Source: Ixodes scapularis
Lineage: Eukaryota; Arthropoda; Arachnida; Ixodida; Ixodidae
DNA: 64,000 nucleotides
Assembly (NCBI RefSeq): GCF_016920785.2
Contig: NW_024609837.1
Coordinates: 40,417,543 to 40,481,542, forward strand
Reading direction: 5' to 3'
Shown here: positions 31,568 through 42,236 of the stretch, in pieces
Layout of the letters: the number at the start of each line of letters is the position of its first letter
How positions within the stretch are numbered: the first letter of the stretch is position 1
The notes under the pieces: model-generated
What the model saw: only the letters and a program-made list of their open reading frames with translations
Databases searched by the model: none
What the model was told of the DNA's origin: nothing
Translations under genes and position numbers: made by a program

Positions 31568-34500
31568 AACCAAAACAAGCGGCAACAGTCAGAGCTGCGC
31601 AGCGCAAAGACTGGAAGCGACGTCCTCGAAGAACTTAAAAGACATCCGCGAGGAAAAAGCGTGAACAAAGATACCAAACGTCAGAGCACGTCGCAAGACC
31701 AAGGACGTCCTAACAGTTTAACGTGGACATGCCGATGGTGTGGCAGTTCGCAAAAGCACGCCCAGCTTCAATGCGCTGCGAGAGGCAAGAAGTGTAACGC
31801 CTGCAAAAAGCTAGGCCACTTCGAAAGCGTCTGTTTTTCGAAGCATGCGATAGAAAATCGAAAATCACGAGCACATGGGCAGAGACTAAACGAAGTCTTC
31901 CTTGGCGAGCTGGTACACTCAAGAAACGGGAGCCCCTGGTTCATCACAGCTAAGCTGAACGACCGGGAAGTAAAGTTCAAGGTGGATACGGGAGCGGACG
32001 TCACGGCTGTACCTCCTAGCGCGTGCGACGCGACAACCTTGGCAGCGCTGGAGCCAACAGAGACGCAACTTTTTGGAGCCGGACACTCTCCACTCAGCAC
32101 ACTCGGCAAGTTCAAGGCAACTATAACCTGGAGTGGGCGAACAACCAGAGAGACGATCTACGTAACCGACCGGCTGAGATACCCTCTGCTTGGACGAGCG
32201 GCTATTCAAGCCCTTGAGGTGCTGCCTAGCTTACAGGAGGTCAACGTTGGCAGCAACATAGAGTACGATCAACAACTGCACGCTAAGTACCCATCGCTTT
32301 TCCAAGGACTGGGGAAAATGAACGTCCAGTACAAGATCACCCTCCACCCGGACGCTAAGCCGTTTGCAATCACCTACCCGCGACGGGTACCCTTTCCGCT
32401 GGTACCCAGCGTAGAAAAGGAACTACAACGCATGCAAGACATGGACGTCATCGAACCAGTCGACCACGCCACAGCCTGGTGCGCACCCATGGTGGTTGCC
32501 AAAAAGCAAGATAACTCTATCCGGATCTGCGTGGACTACACTCAGCTCAATCCGCAGCTGGTGCGGGAGCGCATCATCATGCCCACGGTAGAAGAGACCC
32601 TGGCAAGGCTTGCAGGAGCTACGGTATTTAGCAAACTAGATGCCAATTCCGGCTACTGGCAAGCCCCACTAGCTCCGGAATCAAGAGAACTGACCACTTT
32701 CATCACACCAGTGGGGTGTTTTCAGTTTAAGAGACTCCCGTTTGGAATCGCGACGGCGCCAGAATTCTTCCAGCGGGAGATGCTGAGGATTCTAGAAGGA
32801 ATCCCGGGGCATGTTTGTCACATGGATGACATTCTAGTTTTCGGCCGCGACAAAACAGAGCACGACAGAAATCTCGAGGTGGTGCTCCGCCGCCTCCGTA
32901 ACTCCGGAGTGACCTTGAACTCCGCAAAGTGCGAGTTCGCCAAGAGTCGCGTCAGGTTTCTGGGCCACATCCTGGACGGCAGAGGCATCGCGGCAGACCC
33001 TAAGAAGACGGAAGCGATTGTCAAGATGCCAGCGCCGGAAAGCATGGCAGAGCTACGATCGTTTTTAGGCATGGTAAACCACCTCGGCAAGTTTCTACCT
33101 GACATCGCGGACAAGACTATGCCACTTTGAGATCTACTACATCAGGATGCAAGCTGGCTCTGGAGTGAGCCTCAAGAGAAAGCATTCTGCGAGGTCAAAG
33201 ATCTCCTGTGCAAGACTCCTGTCCTAACCTTCTACAAACCAGGAGCGCACCTGACGTTATCGGCAGACGCTTCTTCGTATGGACTGGGGGCGGTCCTACT
33301 CTAAGAGGAGGAGAACGGCAACAGACGCCCCATGGCGTACGCGTCGAGAGCCATGACGCCGACGGAACAAAGGTACGCCCAAGTCGAAAAGGAGGCTTTG
33401 GCCATCGTCTGGGCGTGCGATCATTTTAGAACCTACTTGGTAGGACAAGTATTTCACGTCGAGACAGACCATAAGCCCCTTGTACCGTGGTTATCGACAA
33501 AACGTCTCGACGAAATGACACCGAGGCTACAGCGGCTAAGAATGCGCATCTTCGAGTTCGACTTCACTATCTCTCACGTACCAGGCAAGAAGATGTACAC
33601 CGCAGACGTCTTGTCCAGGAAGCCGCTAACAACGACAAACAACTCTACGGTCACACCGAGAGATGCTGACAAGAGTGAAACATTCGTTCAAGAGTACGAG
33701 ATGCTGACAGTGGAGCTTCTTCCAGCATCTTCTTCCTTTTTGGAGAGGCTGAGGACTGAACTGTCCAGAGACCCTAGTACGGCGAAAGTTATGGAATACT
33801 GCCAAAAACAGTGGCCCGAGACGGACATGCTTCCTCCAAACCTAAAGAAGTTCGCCAGTCTCGCAACAGACCTTTCGGTTGTGCAAGGTCTACTTATGCG
33901 GAACGACAGGCTGGTTATTCCCCCCCGTCTGCAAGGAGAGGTCCTAGAAAGAATACACTGTGGACATCAAGGTGTCGTCCGATGCCGTGCAAGGGCGAGG
34001 GACTCTGTCTGGTGGCCCGGGGTCAGCACAAAAATACAAGAATACGTAAGTCGCTGCTCTACATGCCAGCAATATCGACGAGCTCCTACGGACCACCTAC
34101 TTCAAACTCCACTACCCGATCGTCCGTGGCAAGAGATCGGAACGGACCTTTTCCAGCTGGGAGGGAAGAAGTATGTAGTCATCGTCGACTACTACTCGAA
34201 GTTCTTCGAGCTTGAGGAATTTCAACGAACGACAACGGAAGACTTGACCAAAGTCTTCAGTCAAGTTTTCGCAAGACATGGATGTCCGGAAGTTATACGC
34301 TCAGACAACGGTCCCCAGTTTGGATCGAGCGAGTTCCGGCGATTCGTGAACCATTGGGGAGCCCAACTGGTGACTTCTAGTCCATATTACCCCCAGAGCA
34401 ACGGGGAGGCCGAAAGAGCGGTACAAACTGCAAAGAACCTGCTGACGAAATCATCGGATGTGGCGCAAGCTCTTCTGGCACACCGGACTACCCCAGGGCC

Positions 34501-34930
34501 TGAAGGTTTCTCCCCGGCAGAGCTTCTGATGGGACGGAAGCTCCGTTCAACAGTTCCGAGTGCGCCAACTACACTGAGACCTCACTGGCGCCACTCGAAG
34601 AAATATCGACAACGGTACCGGTTTCGTAAGACGAGAGAGGCGTCTGACTATAACAGACGCCATAGGACGAGAGACTGCCAGGTGCTACCCCCCCACTCAG
34701 CGGTCTGGATCCACGCGGGTGCGGCTTCGCAGGGAATGATACAAGGCCAAGCAGGACAGCCTAGGTCTTACCTCGTGGAAACGGACCAAGGGACAGTACG
34801 ACGCACCCGGCACCATCTTCAGCCCGCGAGCTCCGAGATGGAAGCAGCCGGTCAACAGGACAACGACCTTTCAGCAACCGTAACCCGGAGTGGCCGAATT
34901 TCGCGTCCTCCAACTCGTTATGGACATTAA
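31508..34930 (+). pseudogene. pol: gag remnant-pol frame with two in-frame stops
   Basis: One frame runs 1140 codons from an ATG overlapping the LTR end. In order: a zinc-knuckle pair (31730-31834; CRWC then CNACKKLGHFESVC), aspartic protease (VDTGADVTAVP, active Asp at 31985), reverse transcriptase (about 32330-33060; FSKLDANSGYWQ, catalytic box HMDD at 32819-32830), RNase H (ADASSYG, EKEAL, TDHKPL), integrase with HHCC (ERIHCGHQG...CSTCQ, about 33940-34070) and DDE core (TDLF, SDNGPQF, GEAER; 34140-34420), then a basic tail. The frame is broken by TGA at 33128-33130, between RT and RNase H, and by TAA at 33302-33304 inside RNase H. The frame itself is kept throughout, so both are point changes. 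The capsid part of gag, normally several hundred residues, is absent: only about 70 codons precede the zinc knuckles. The knuckle style recalls the Mag-like lineage, tentatively. Confidence 0.9.
31509..31526 (+). promoter_or_regulatory. Putative minus-strand primer-binding site
   Basis: TGGTGGCAAGAGAACACC directly follows the 5' LTR. It starts with TGG, complementary to a tRNA CCA end, as expected. From the sixth base on it is also part of the inverted repeat, so whether it still matches a tRNA is doubtful. Confidence 0.45.
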
Positions 34931-34935
34931 TGCTT

Positions 34936-34947
34936 AAAAGGGGGAGG
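34936..34947 (+). promoter_or_regulatory. Polypurine tract
   Basis: AAAAGGGGGAGG lies immediately 5' of the 3' LTR, the standard plus-strand priming site, six bases after the pol stop codon. Confidence 0.85.
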
Positions 34948-35181
34948 TGTCATATAAGTGGGAACGCATCTTGCGTTATATGGCACAAGTGCTGGCTGGC
35001 TGTGTTGGCTGACAGATGGGCGTGACTCGGGTAGCGCGGGACGGATGCGCGTGGAAGGCTGCGATGCGCGCGTGTGGGCTCGAGGTTTTGGGTTGTTCGA
35101 TAAAGGCCACCGGCGTAGTTGGTGTTCTCTTGCGGCTCCTGTCTTTGGTCCTCTTGACTCGACCCGACTCGGTACACGACA
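34948..35181 (+). repeat. 3' LTR (234 bp)
   Basis: Same sequence as 31275-31508 and followed by the second copy of TCGAC. Reading frames on both strands over the LTRs recur at the two ends and are not genes. Confidence 0.95.
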
Positions 35182-35284
35182 TCGACAATCTCTGGGCATT
35201 TCTGTAGGCAATACTGCAAAACTGTGAATGTGTATACCAAAAGTGATAACAAAACCCATAAAAAAAATGTCATATGAAGTTATA

Positions 35285-35695
35285 CAGTGTGTCGCCTTGG
35301 AGCGTATCCGGCATCTCAAAACTAAACTAGACATCGCTAAACGTGTATTCTCTGCCCGAATGTAGCGGGTCTGAACCAGACACCAAAGTTGCGGAACTAG
35401 CCCTCATCTCATTCAAAAAGTTAGAAGGGATGTTCTGAACATTTAGATGGCAATCTTTGGGCCACTTCTCGGCAACTGGTGCCATTCAGCTTCGCGTATT
35501 TGAGAGCGCCACGTCGGCCCCTCTTATTCTCCGTCGAAAATTTCAGAAAACCACTCAATTTTTGAGAATTAGGTGATGATCACTTCTGAAACTTTTTCAT
35601 TTGGTTCGGACCGCTAGCGCAACTTTTTGGGGAAAATATGAACGTTCAGCAAAACAAAAATAATTTTTGCCAAAAAATGATTTTTTTGAGGGGGG
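35285..35695. mobile_element. Fold-back MITE, relative of the 8.3-kb copy
   Basis: The left end TATACAGTGTGTCGCC gives TA plus CAGTGTGTC. The body repeats the layout of 8296-8765: TATTCTCTGCCCGAATG, CCAGACACCAAAGTTGCGGA, CTCATTCAAAAAGTT, a centre, then AAATTTCAGAAAACCACTCA, AACTTTTTCATTTGGTTCGG, and GAAAATATGAACGTTCAGC near the right end. Arms are more decayed than at 8.3 kb and the right terminus is not clear. Confidence 0.55.
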
Positions 35696-36049
35696 GCACT
35701 TTTTTTAGGTATTATTTGCTCATTTCCTGTTTTGACCACACGTATCAACGACATGGTGAGTCCCTCCAAGCTCTTATTATCGCTTCTTAACCAATGACCA
35801 ATGAGATTGCTGCCTTAGTAGATATGAGTACCAAAAGACTCTCGATGACTACTTATAGGTTACTGCCGTGGTACAAGCCATTAATTTTTGTGTGTGTGTC
35901 GCTGCCATTCTAAATCCCTGCAATTTCTTTTTACCACATTTTTTTGGTAAGTCGCATTTTTGTATTATTTTCAGCCATCTATTTTTTTTACGGCCACCAC
36001 AAAGAAACTATATCGCGTACCCTTCCCCCTTCCCCCCCCCTCCCCCCTT

Positions 36050-36450
36050 TTCCTCTACAAAAAAAGAAGTATTAGGTATTTTTGTTTTTCTCAAAATCAG
36101 ACAACGCACTGCTGAACGCTCATTCTCCACTTAAATTTAACGCTACCTCTTCGAATCAAATGCCAGAGTTTCAGAACTAATTATTATCTCATAAAAAAAG
36201 TTATATAATTGGCTTTCTAAACATTTCGATGCGAAAATGAAGTGCGTTCTTCGCCCGTATTCCAAAACGGGCGCCAATCAGCTCCATCTGTTCGAAAGCT
36301 CCACCGGCCGCCATTTTCTAAATAAAAAATTCAGGCATCAGTCCTAACTTTTTAAACATGATAACGGTTATTTCAGAAACTTTGAAATCTAGTTGAAACC
36401 GCTACCGATACATTTGGGGAAACGAACGTTTTGGGGTGCGGAGTTGACTT
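36050..36450. mobile_element. Fold-back MITE, third relative
   Basis: CTGCTGAACGCTCATTCTCC, CAAATGCCAGAGTTTCAGAAC, TCTCATAAAAAAAGTTAT, then a centre with GGCCGCCATTTTCTAAATAA, CTAACTTTTTAAACATGATAA and GGGGAAACGAACGTTTTGG follow the same order as the copies at 8.3 and 35.3 kb. Ends are eroded. Frames crossing it (for example 36393-36593) are not genes. Confidence 0.5.
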
Positions 36451-39285
36451 TTTTTATCAAAAAAATCATGGACCATTTTTATGGGGATTCTCTGTACGTT
36501 AAAACATTTGCATACGTGCATTATGATAGCAATGTATGCGCAAGCAGTAGCAAGTTTCAATATTCTCGTCAACGAACCGAACGAGAATTATAATCCCCGT
36601 AGAAGATTTCTGCGCTTAAGGTCTATACTTATAGAAGAAGAAAAAAATTCATATAAGTCGCATTGTTGTGTAGGCGCTTCTCAGCAGCTGTGCATGGGCA
36701 CCGTCATAATCGACCTTCAGTTTTTGATTCCTCTTATTATGTTTACTTCTCTTCATCATGACCCCTACAGGGTCATGATTATTGCTATTTTTGATTTTGC
36801 TCTGTACTAGGATTGGCCTCTGTGGAAGCTCGTCAACACTCGGTTCACTGGCTCGGCATCTACTGCAAGACAAGAGAAGGTCAGCAATGATGGCTGTAAT
36901 CTGGCGATTGTTTAAAGCGTGTATCGGATGCACCGAGGGATATTTCTGGAAAAAATAAAAACAAAAAAGAAACAAAACTCATGCACCGGAGAATAGCGTA
37001 CACATGAGATGTCGATATTGTGACGCCACTCTAGCAAATTATTCGGACGCCAATATTTCCCCTCCTCCAAGAAAAAAAAAAAAAAAGGGACACCATTTTT
37101 TTTTGTCGTCACCGATTTCTACAGTAAGCTGTATGGGCACGTGCTTTTATTGGTCTAATCATTGTAATTTCCTTTTTGTGACTTATTCCTAGCAAGAGGT
37201 CTTCCTAAAAAATCCACTTTACAGATAATGCGGGAAAATTCACCAATCGCTCCTATGCGTGAACCCATAAAAAAAAATAAAGAAATGGTCGGATTTGTTT
37301 GAAGGGGTTATGAAACAATTTTGAATCCGAATTTCATCCACCGCACGTGGTAAAAATGTAGAAAGAAAGCCAAAACACAAAAATAGTGAACCAAAAAATG
37401 TTTTCGCTGCAGAGCTTTGAACAGAAAAGCGGACACTTCTACATCTTCTTTCTTTCAAGAGCCCTCTGCCTTTTCACTGCGATGCACCCGCGGTGTCAAA
37501 GCAGGTTGAGCCGAATCCACGTCCCCTATTGAGTACGAGCCTACAAAACCAGCACCGCGATCATAAACAATAAATAGGAAGCGAATGTTTCTAAACATTT
37601 TGGTAAGCAATATTCTGATCCACATGTTGTAGCATAATTAGCGATGCGGCGGAAATTGCCGAATTTTAAAATGTTCGGACCTATGCGCCATCTATCGCGT
37701 GGTAATCGAAGCAAGAGAAAGATCAGACTGCGTCTGCGCTGTTTCGCGGTTCGTGCTATCTGCTGAAAAGCACGGCGTCGGTGGTGATCGTTGACGTGGT
37801 CGGCGTGGTGGAAGGTCATCGTTCCGGGTAGAGCGCTATCCTTGACTGAATCCTCGCCGTGGATAGCGATTACCCAGAACGCCCTAGAAGGTAAGATCCA
37901 TCTACTCGTGCGGCGATGTTGTGCCGTCAGGACAGCAGAAACGCTCGCGTCATCGTGTATTTGTTAACTTCGACTGCAGTTGTGCTTTCTTAGCATTTGG
38001 GTCCTCGAACATCGCCAGGATTTTTTATTTTGCGCATAGCATGCCCGAGCTCAAGTTCAAGGTATTACAGGTGCGTACTGTATTTAAAGGCATGTATGAA
38101 GGATGCGAATTTTAACGTGTTTTCATCACCCGAGAAAAGTGATTAATGTTAGCATTCCTGAACACTCGAATCGTCTTTGTGATCACGAGACCATATTTGC
38201 ACGTTCCTATATCTCTACTAAGATTACATAGTCTTCTGCAATTGTAGAAAAAGGCATGTCTCGAGATTTGTACTATCGGTAAAGTCGTGTTTTAAAGTCC
38301 TGATCGTTTATGACGGCGTACTGCATCGTTTTCTCCTCTTTTTTTTTCATCCACTCTGCCGTGCGAGCCTATCCTGGCAAAATAAAAGTTAATAAATGTT
38401 GAGCCCATAGACAACTCTGTGCATTCTCTGCTACGCCAGTGTGTGGCGGCGCGTCCCCTTCTTTTTAGAGGCACCGCGGAAACGACTGACGGCATGGGAG
38501 AAGCAGCTGTCAAGCTAGCGACCTGCTGCGCTTCTTGCAGTGGTTGCAGCGGTGTGTACACGCGGCGCAAAGCAGTTGTTCCGGTCGCTCCGGTCACAAA
38601 GGGAGCAGTCGTAGCTAACACGCTCGTTGGAAGTGCCCGAATCGCAGTTTGTGCAGTCCGGAGCTTAAAAAGAAACGGCTGCACTTTTACCACTTGCCAA
38701 TTGAGGAACCGCGTCGAAGAACTCGGTGCAAGCTCATCGGTTTGAGGGACCCCAGTTCTAAGGCCATCAGTGTTTGCTGAGAACGTTCCGTACATTGGAG
38801 TCGCCACTCCTTGTCCGATTCCGACGAGAAACTGGAGTCTTCGTCGAAAGAGTCGCCGCACTTTCCAACAGGCGTACCGGTGTATGGAACCAGTCCCATA
38901 CTGTCGCTGTAGCGCAACAGATCTAATTTAATTTGGCTGAGCTGCTGTTAACATATTATGTCGGTGGCATCAGTGGCATCGGCGCCATCTCCACGGTAAA
39001 ACCCTGTGGTAAAACCCACCGGCACACCGCCAGCTCGCGTCTAACGCTCCCATTCTCGTACTGCCGAGAGATCTTCCGGTTCCGGTGCCAGAGCACGTCA
39101 CGACCGTCAAAGTTTCGCCGCGGCTTGTTTTGCGGCGAGTTGGAAAGAAAGAAAAATTCGATATTTCATTATTTTTTGGTGTAGAAGTTAATAAACCGAA
39201 AATAAAATGGATGCCTTTTCGGCGTTCAGCAAAGATAGAAAGTTTAATGTACGAGTTATTTAGCAAAAGTAAAAAAAAGTGAAAG
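36451..39285. other. No confident gene; small hairpin and CpG-rich patches
   Basis: ATCATGACCCCTACAGGGTCA with GAT (36756-36779) is a small hairpin. Around 37640-37900 a CpG-rich patch ends in CCTAGAAGGTAAGATCC, a good splice-donor match, which might be a first exon. At 38292-38861 facing frames of 108 and 189 codons overlap with no domain. No gene is called. Confidence 0.35.
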
Positions 39286-39414
39286 CCGCTTACAACTCCC
39301 TGTAACGCCGAATTAGAGCGCAGCTCTTGAGGAGGAGGAGGGAAGGGCACTGAGGGGGGGTTAAACTAACCAGGGGGGGGGGGTCACGTGACCTTGGGGG
39401 TCACGTGACCCCCA

Positions 39415-39975
39415 ATGCCGATGATGTCATCACTGACGTCACTGATGACGTCATCAGTGACGATGACGATGCGGGTACCGATGACGTCATTAGTGACGTC
39501 ACTGATGACTTCACCAGTGATGATGACGATGACGATGCGATTGTCGGTGACATCATCAGTGACCTCGCTGATGACGTCATCAGTGATGATGACGATGACG
39601 ATGCGGATGTCGGTAACGTCATCATTGATGATGACGATGACGATGCGGATGTCGGTAATGTCATCAGTGATGATGACGATGACGATGCGGATGCCGGTGA
39701 CGTCATCAGTGATGATGACGATGACGATGCGGATGCCGGTGACGTCATCAGTGATGATGACGATGACGATGTGGATGCCGGTGACGACATCAGTGATGTC
39801 ACTGATGACGTCATCAGTGATGATGACGATGCGGATGTCGGTAACGTCATCAGTGATGATGACGATGACGATGCGGATGCCGGTGACGTCATCAGTGATG
39901 ATGACGTCATCAGTGATGATGACGATGACGATGTGGATGCCGGTGACGTCATCAGTGACGATGACGTCATCGGGG
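39415..39975. repeat. CRE-like satellite array inside P4
   Basis: Units of about 57 bp combine TGATGATGACGATGACGATG, CGGATGCCGGTGACGTCATC and AGTGA; TGACGTCA occurs about ten times. Three long overlapping frames (195-227 codons, one nearly all Asp, one nearly all Ser/Met) arise from the triplet-like repeat and are artefacts. Confidence 0.8.
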
Positions 39976-40035
39976 GGTCACGCGACATCGGTGGGGGTCA
40001 CGTGACCTCGGGGGGTCACGTGACCTCGAGGAGGG

Positions 40036-40248
40036 GGTCACGTGACCTCGGGGGGGCGTCACGTGCCCCCCCCCACGAGGTCACGTGACCCCGGTGGGGG
40101 GCTCGCGCGGTGCATTATGGGACATTTCCCATGATGCACCGGGGTCACGTGACCTCGGGGGGGTCACGTGCCCCTCCACGAGGTCACGTGACCCCGGTGG
40201 GGGGCTCGCGCGGTGCATTATGGGACATTTCCCATGATGCACCGCGCG
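40036..40248. repeat. Tandem duplication of about 105 bp with hairpins
   Basis: The block GACCTCGGGGGGG..CACGAGGTCACGTGACC..GGGGGCTCGCGCGGTGCATT, followed by ATGGGACATTTCCCATGATG, occurs twice in a row (ending near 40140 and 40245). Confidence 0.75.
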
Positions 40249-40320
40249 GTTACGCCGACGGCGACGCCGACGCCGCTCAAGCCGGAAACGGGCCCCTAAG
40301 AGCTGCGCTCTAAAAAAAAG

Positions 40321-41835
40321 ACTGATTTCATAGTCCCTTTAAGTTTCCACCTTCCCCCCCCCCCCCCCCCCGCACAATAAGCTGTCAAGTGAGATTTCCT
40401 TCCATGGTGTGCAAAACGTTTCTCTTTTGTCGTTCTTTTATGCAAATAACGTGTATGCGATGAGGCACTCGCATTATAAAGCCAGAGTTATACCGTACAT
40501 CATCATCATTATCATCACTGTATCAGACAGTTCTATTGACAGTTATAGACAGTTTTCGTACAACCAATGTGACCGTTGTACGGGAAAGCTACACGCTTCA
40601 GACGAGCAGCGTCTGCAATAGAATATTGTGCGATGTATTACCGACGCAACCGCGGCTTTTGATCCCTTAGCAAACACTAAAACCATCGCCAAATTCCAAT
40701 TTCATCAAAAACACGCGACGTCGTTGAAAGATGACAAGGATAAAACGTTTTAACAGACCCGCAACGTTCGTCTTCAACAATTTCCGAACGTAAGTTACAA
40801 AAAAAAAGAGGGGGGGCTAAGATCATTTTTTTTTCTAGCGTTTTCCTGTTTTCTGCGTCGCCCATTGGAAACGTCGCGATTCCTTCTCGTTCTTGGCCGA
40901 CGGCTTGACAGCCGAGGCGAGTGCGGCCAGACCGTGACTCCGTTGTGCCATTACACGACGAATCGCGGAGAACGCTGCGAGCATGCATCCGAGTCAGCCA
41001 ATCACACACCGTATGAGTGTCACGTGGCCAAAAGGTAGGGACGCAGCGCGTAATCACGTCATTCGTTCGCAGCGCTGGATTGGCTGGTGCGGTTCGTGTA
41101 CCGTTCGCTGCGGTCCGTCCGAGGGTGAAACGAACCGTAGCTAGTCTTCAAACTGAGCGGTGGACCACCCCGTGTCCTCTTGCTCTCCTCCTCTGTCATT
41201 TACCGCGTCCCCGTACTCTCAACTAGACGACGCGGATGAAGAGACTAAACACAGAACACCAAACTCTTCTCCTGTCAGTCGCGTCAAGTTGTATGTATAC
41301 GTGGGCTTCCGGTTCCCACGTGTTTTTCTTCCATAGCCGCCTTCTTGAAATGGTTAGTTTCGGTGTGGAATCCTCGTCGTCGTCGTCACATATTTGTATT
41401 GCGTGGCTTTGGAAAAGTTTCTTTAAGAAACTAACAAAAATGGTTTCGAACGTAATAAATAAAACAAAAAGAAACTGCATAAACTATGGTACTCAATAAG
41501 TCCATGTAACGCGTTTTTAAATAATGTGCGTAAAATAATTAGCTTATATAAATGTCAAAGCGCTACCTTGAAAATACCGAAAGTACCTTACACGCCATAT
41601 AGTACACCCAGGACTTCAGTGTTTATCTAGAATTTGTGATCATGACTACATTGCAAACACTTTATGCAACGAAGCTTGTCTTCATACTGAAACAAAAAAG
41701 CTAATAAATTAACGTTTCCTTAAATCTTGTTTTTTCTCTTCATAAAAACAAAAATAAAAAAAAAATCTTGTATAAAAAAAGGGCAGCTGAAATAAAAATA
41801 ATAGCTAAAATTTTAGCCATCAGTCGGCTACATTG
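40321..41835. other. No confident gene; promoter-like CCAAT/E-box patch 40980-41110
   Basis: A C18 tract lies at 40353-40371. At 40980-41110 a CpG-rich patch holds AGCCAATCACA, TCACGTGGCC, ATCACGTCAT and GGATTGGCTGG, a combination common in arthropod promoters, but no linked reading frame was identified. 41690-41800 is A/T-rich. Confidence 0.35.
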
Positions 41836-41844
41836 TGTGTACAT

Positions 41845-42228
41845 CAGGGTGTAAGATAGACAGGTGCGGAAACGGCCCATAGAAGCCTACCGCCGCGCAG
41901 TGACCCGATTGTGTACTCGTCTGCTTGCGGATACCCCCGATTTGCGACAGATGGCGCTGCGGCGAGAGGAAAAAAATCGGAATCGGATTTGCGTGGAACT
42001 TTATGGGAGAGTGCGCAAAAAAAAAAACCTAGAGCAGGACAGTCCTCCGCTGAAAATCCACGAGAAACCATCTCCGTCAGTTTAGCCGGTCGCCACCGGT
42101 CTCCCACCCGGAGTGAGAGTTCGCGGTGCTTCACATAGATGGCGCCACAGAAAAAGAGAAAACCGAGGGGGACACAATCCGGTCGCTTATTCGGCTCTCG
42201 TTTCCCCACCTGTCTGTCTTGCACCCTG
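41845..42228. mobile_element. hAT-type MITE with perfect 8-bp target duplication
   Basis: GTGTACAT flanks the element on both sides (41837-41844 and 42229-42236). The terminal inverted repeats are CAGGGTGTAAGATAGACAGG on the left and, read inwards from the right, CAGGGTGCAAGACAGACAGG, continuing as TG.GGAAACG (about 30 bp in all). An 8-bp duplication with CAGGG ends is diagnostic of the hAT superfamily. The 384-bp body has subterminal GATGGCGC motifs in both halves and no transposase frame, so it is non-autonomous. The minus-strand 137-codon frame is not a gene. Confidence 0.88.
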
Positions 42229-42236
42229 GTGTACAT

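Larger units (their letters stand above)
31270..35186 (+). mobile_element. Ty3/gypsy LTR retrotransposon, recent insertion, internally damaged
   Basis: The element proper is 31275-35181 (3907 bp), bounded by the 5-bp target duplication TCGAC at 31270-31274 and 35182-35186. Order is LTR, a very short leader, a nucleocapsid remnant, protease, reverse transcriptase, RNase H, integrase, polypurine tract, LTR. Protease-RT-RNase H-integrase order defines Ty3/gypsy rather than copia. The two LTRs look identical over 234 bp, which implies a recent insertion. Nearly all of gag is missing and pol has two in-frame stops, so it cannot be autonomous. Confidence 0.95.
39268..40320. mobile_element. Palindrome-array element, locus P4 (most complete)
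   Basis: Terminus A at 39280-39345: AAAGCCGCTTACAACTCCCTG, TAACGCCGAATTAGAGCGCA, GCTCTTGAGGAGGAGGAGGG. It is followed by CACGTG arrays, a TGACGTCA/GATGACGATG array (39420-39970), more GGTCACGTGACC units and two hairpins (ATTATGGGACATTTCCCATG, at 40111 and 40217). Terminus B is at 40245-40312: CGGTTACGCCGACGGCGACG, CCGCTCAAGCCGGAAACGGG, CCCCTAAGAGCTGCGCTCTA. The two outer tips, GAGCGCAGCTCTT and AAGAGCTGCGCTC, are inverted repeats. No real coding frame. Confidence 0.7.

Noticed and set aside
31285..31677. Repeated frames of 70-135 codons over both LTRs and the leader
   Set aside because: They recur identically in both LTRs and on both strands because of the inverted repeat; they are LTR sequence, not genes.
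38292..38861. 189-codon minus-strand frame facing a 108-codon plus-strand frame
   Set aside because: Antiphase overlapping frames in a GC-richer patch, with no recognisable domain and no clear promoter or splice signals.
39401..40088. Three long overlapping frames (Asp-rich, Ser-rich and Met/Ser-rich) of 195-227 codons
   Set aside because: They are the different reading phases of the TGACGTCA/GATGACGATG satellite array; the array unit is divisible into near-triplets without stops, so the frames are automatic.
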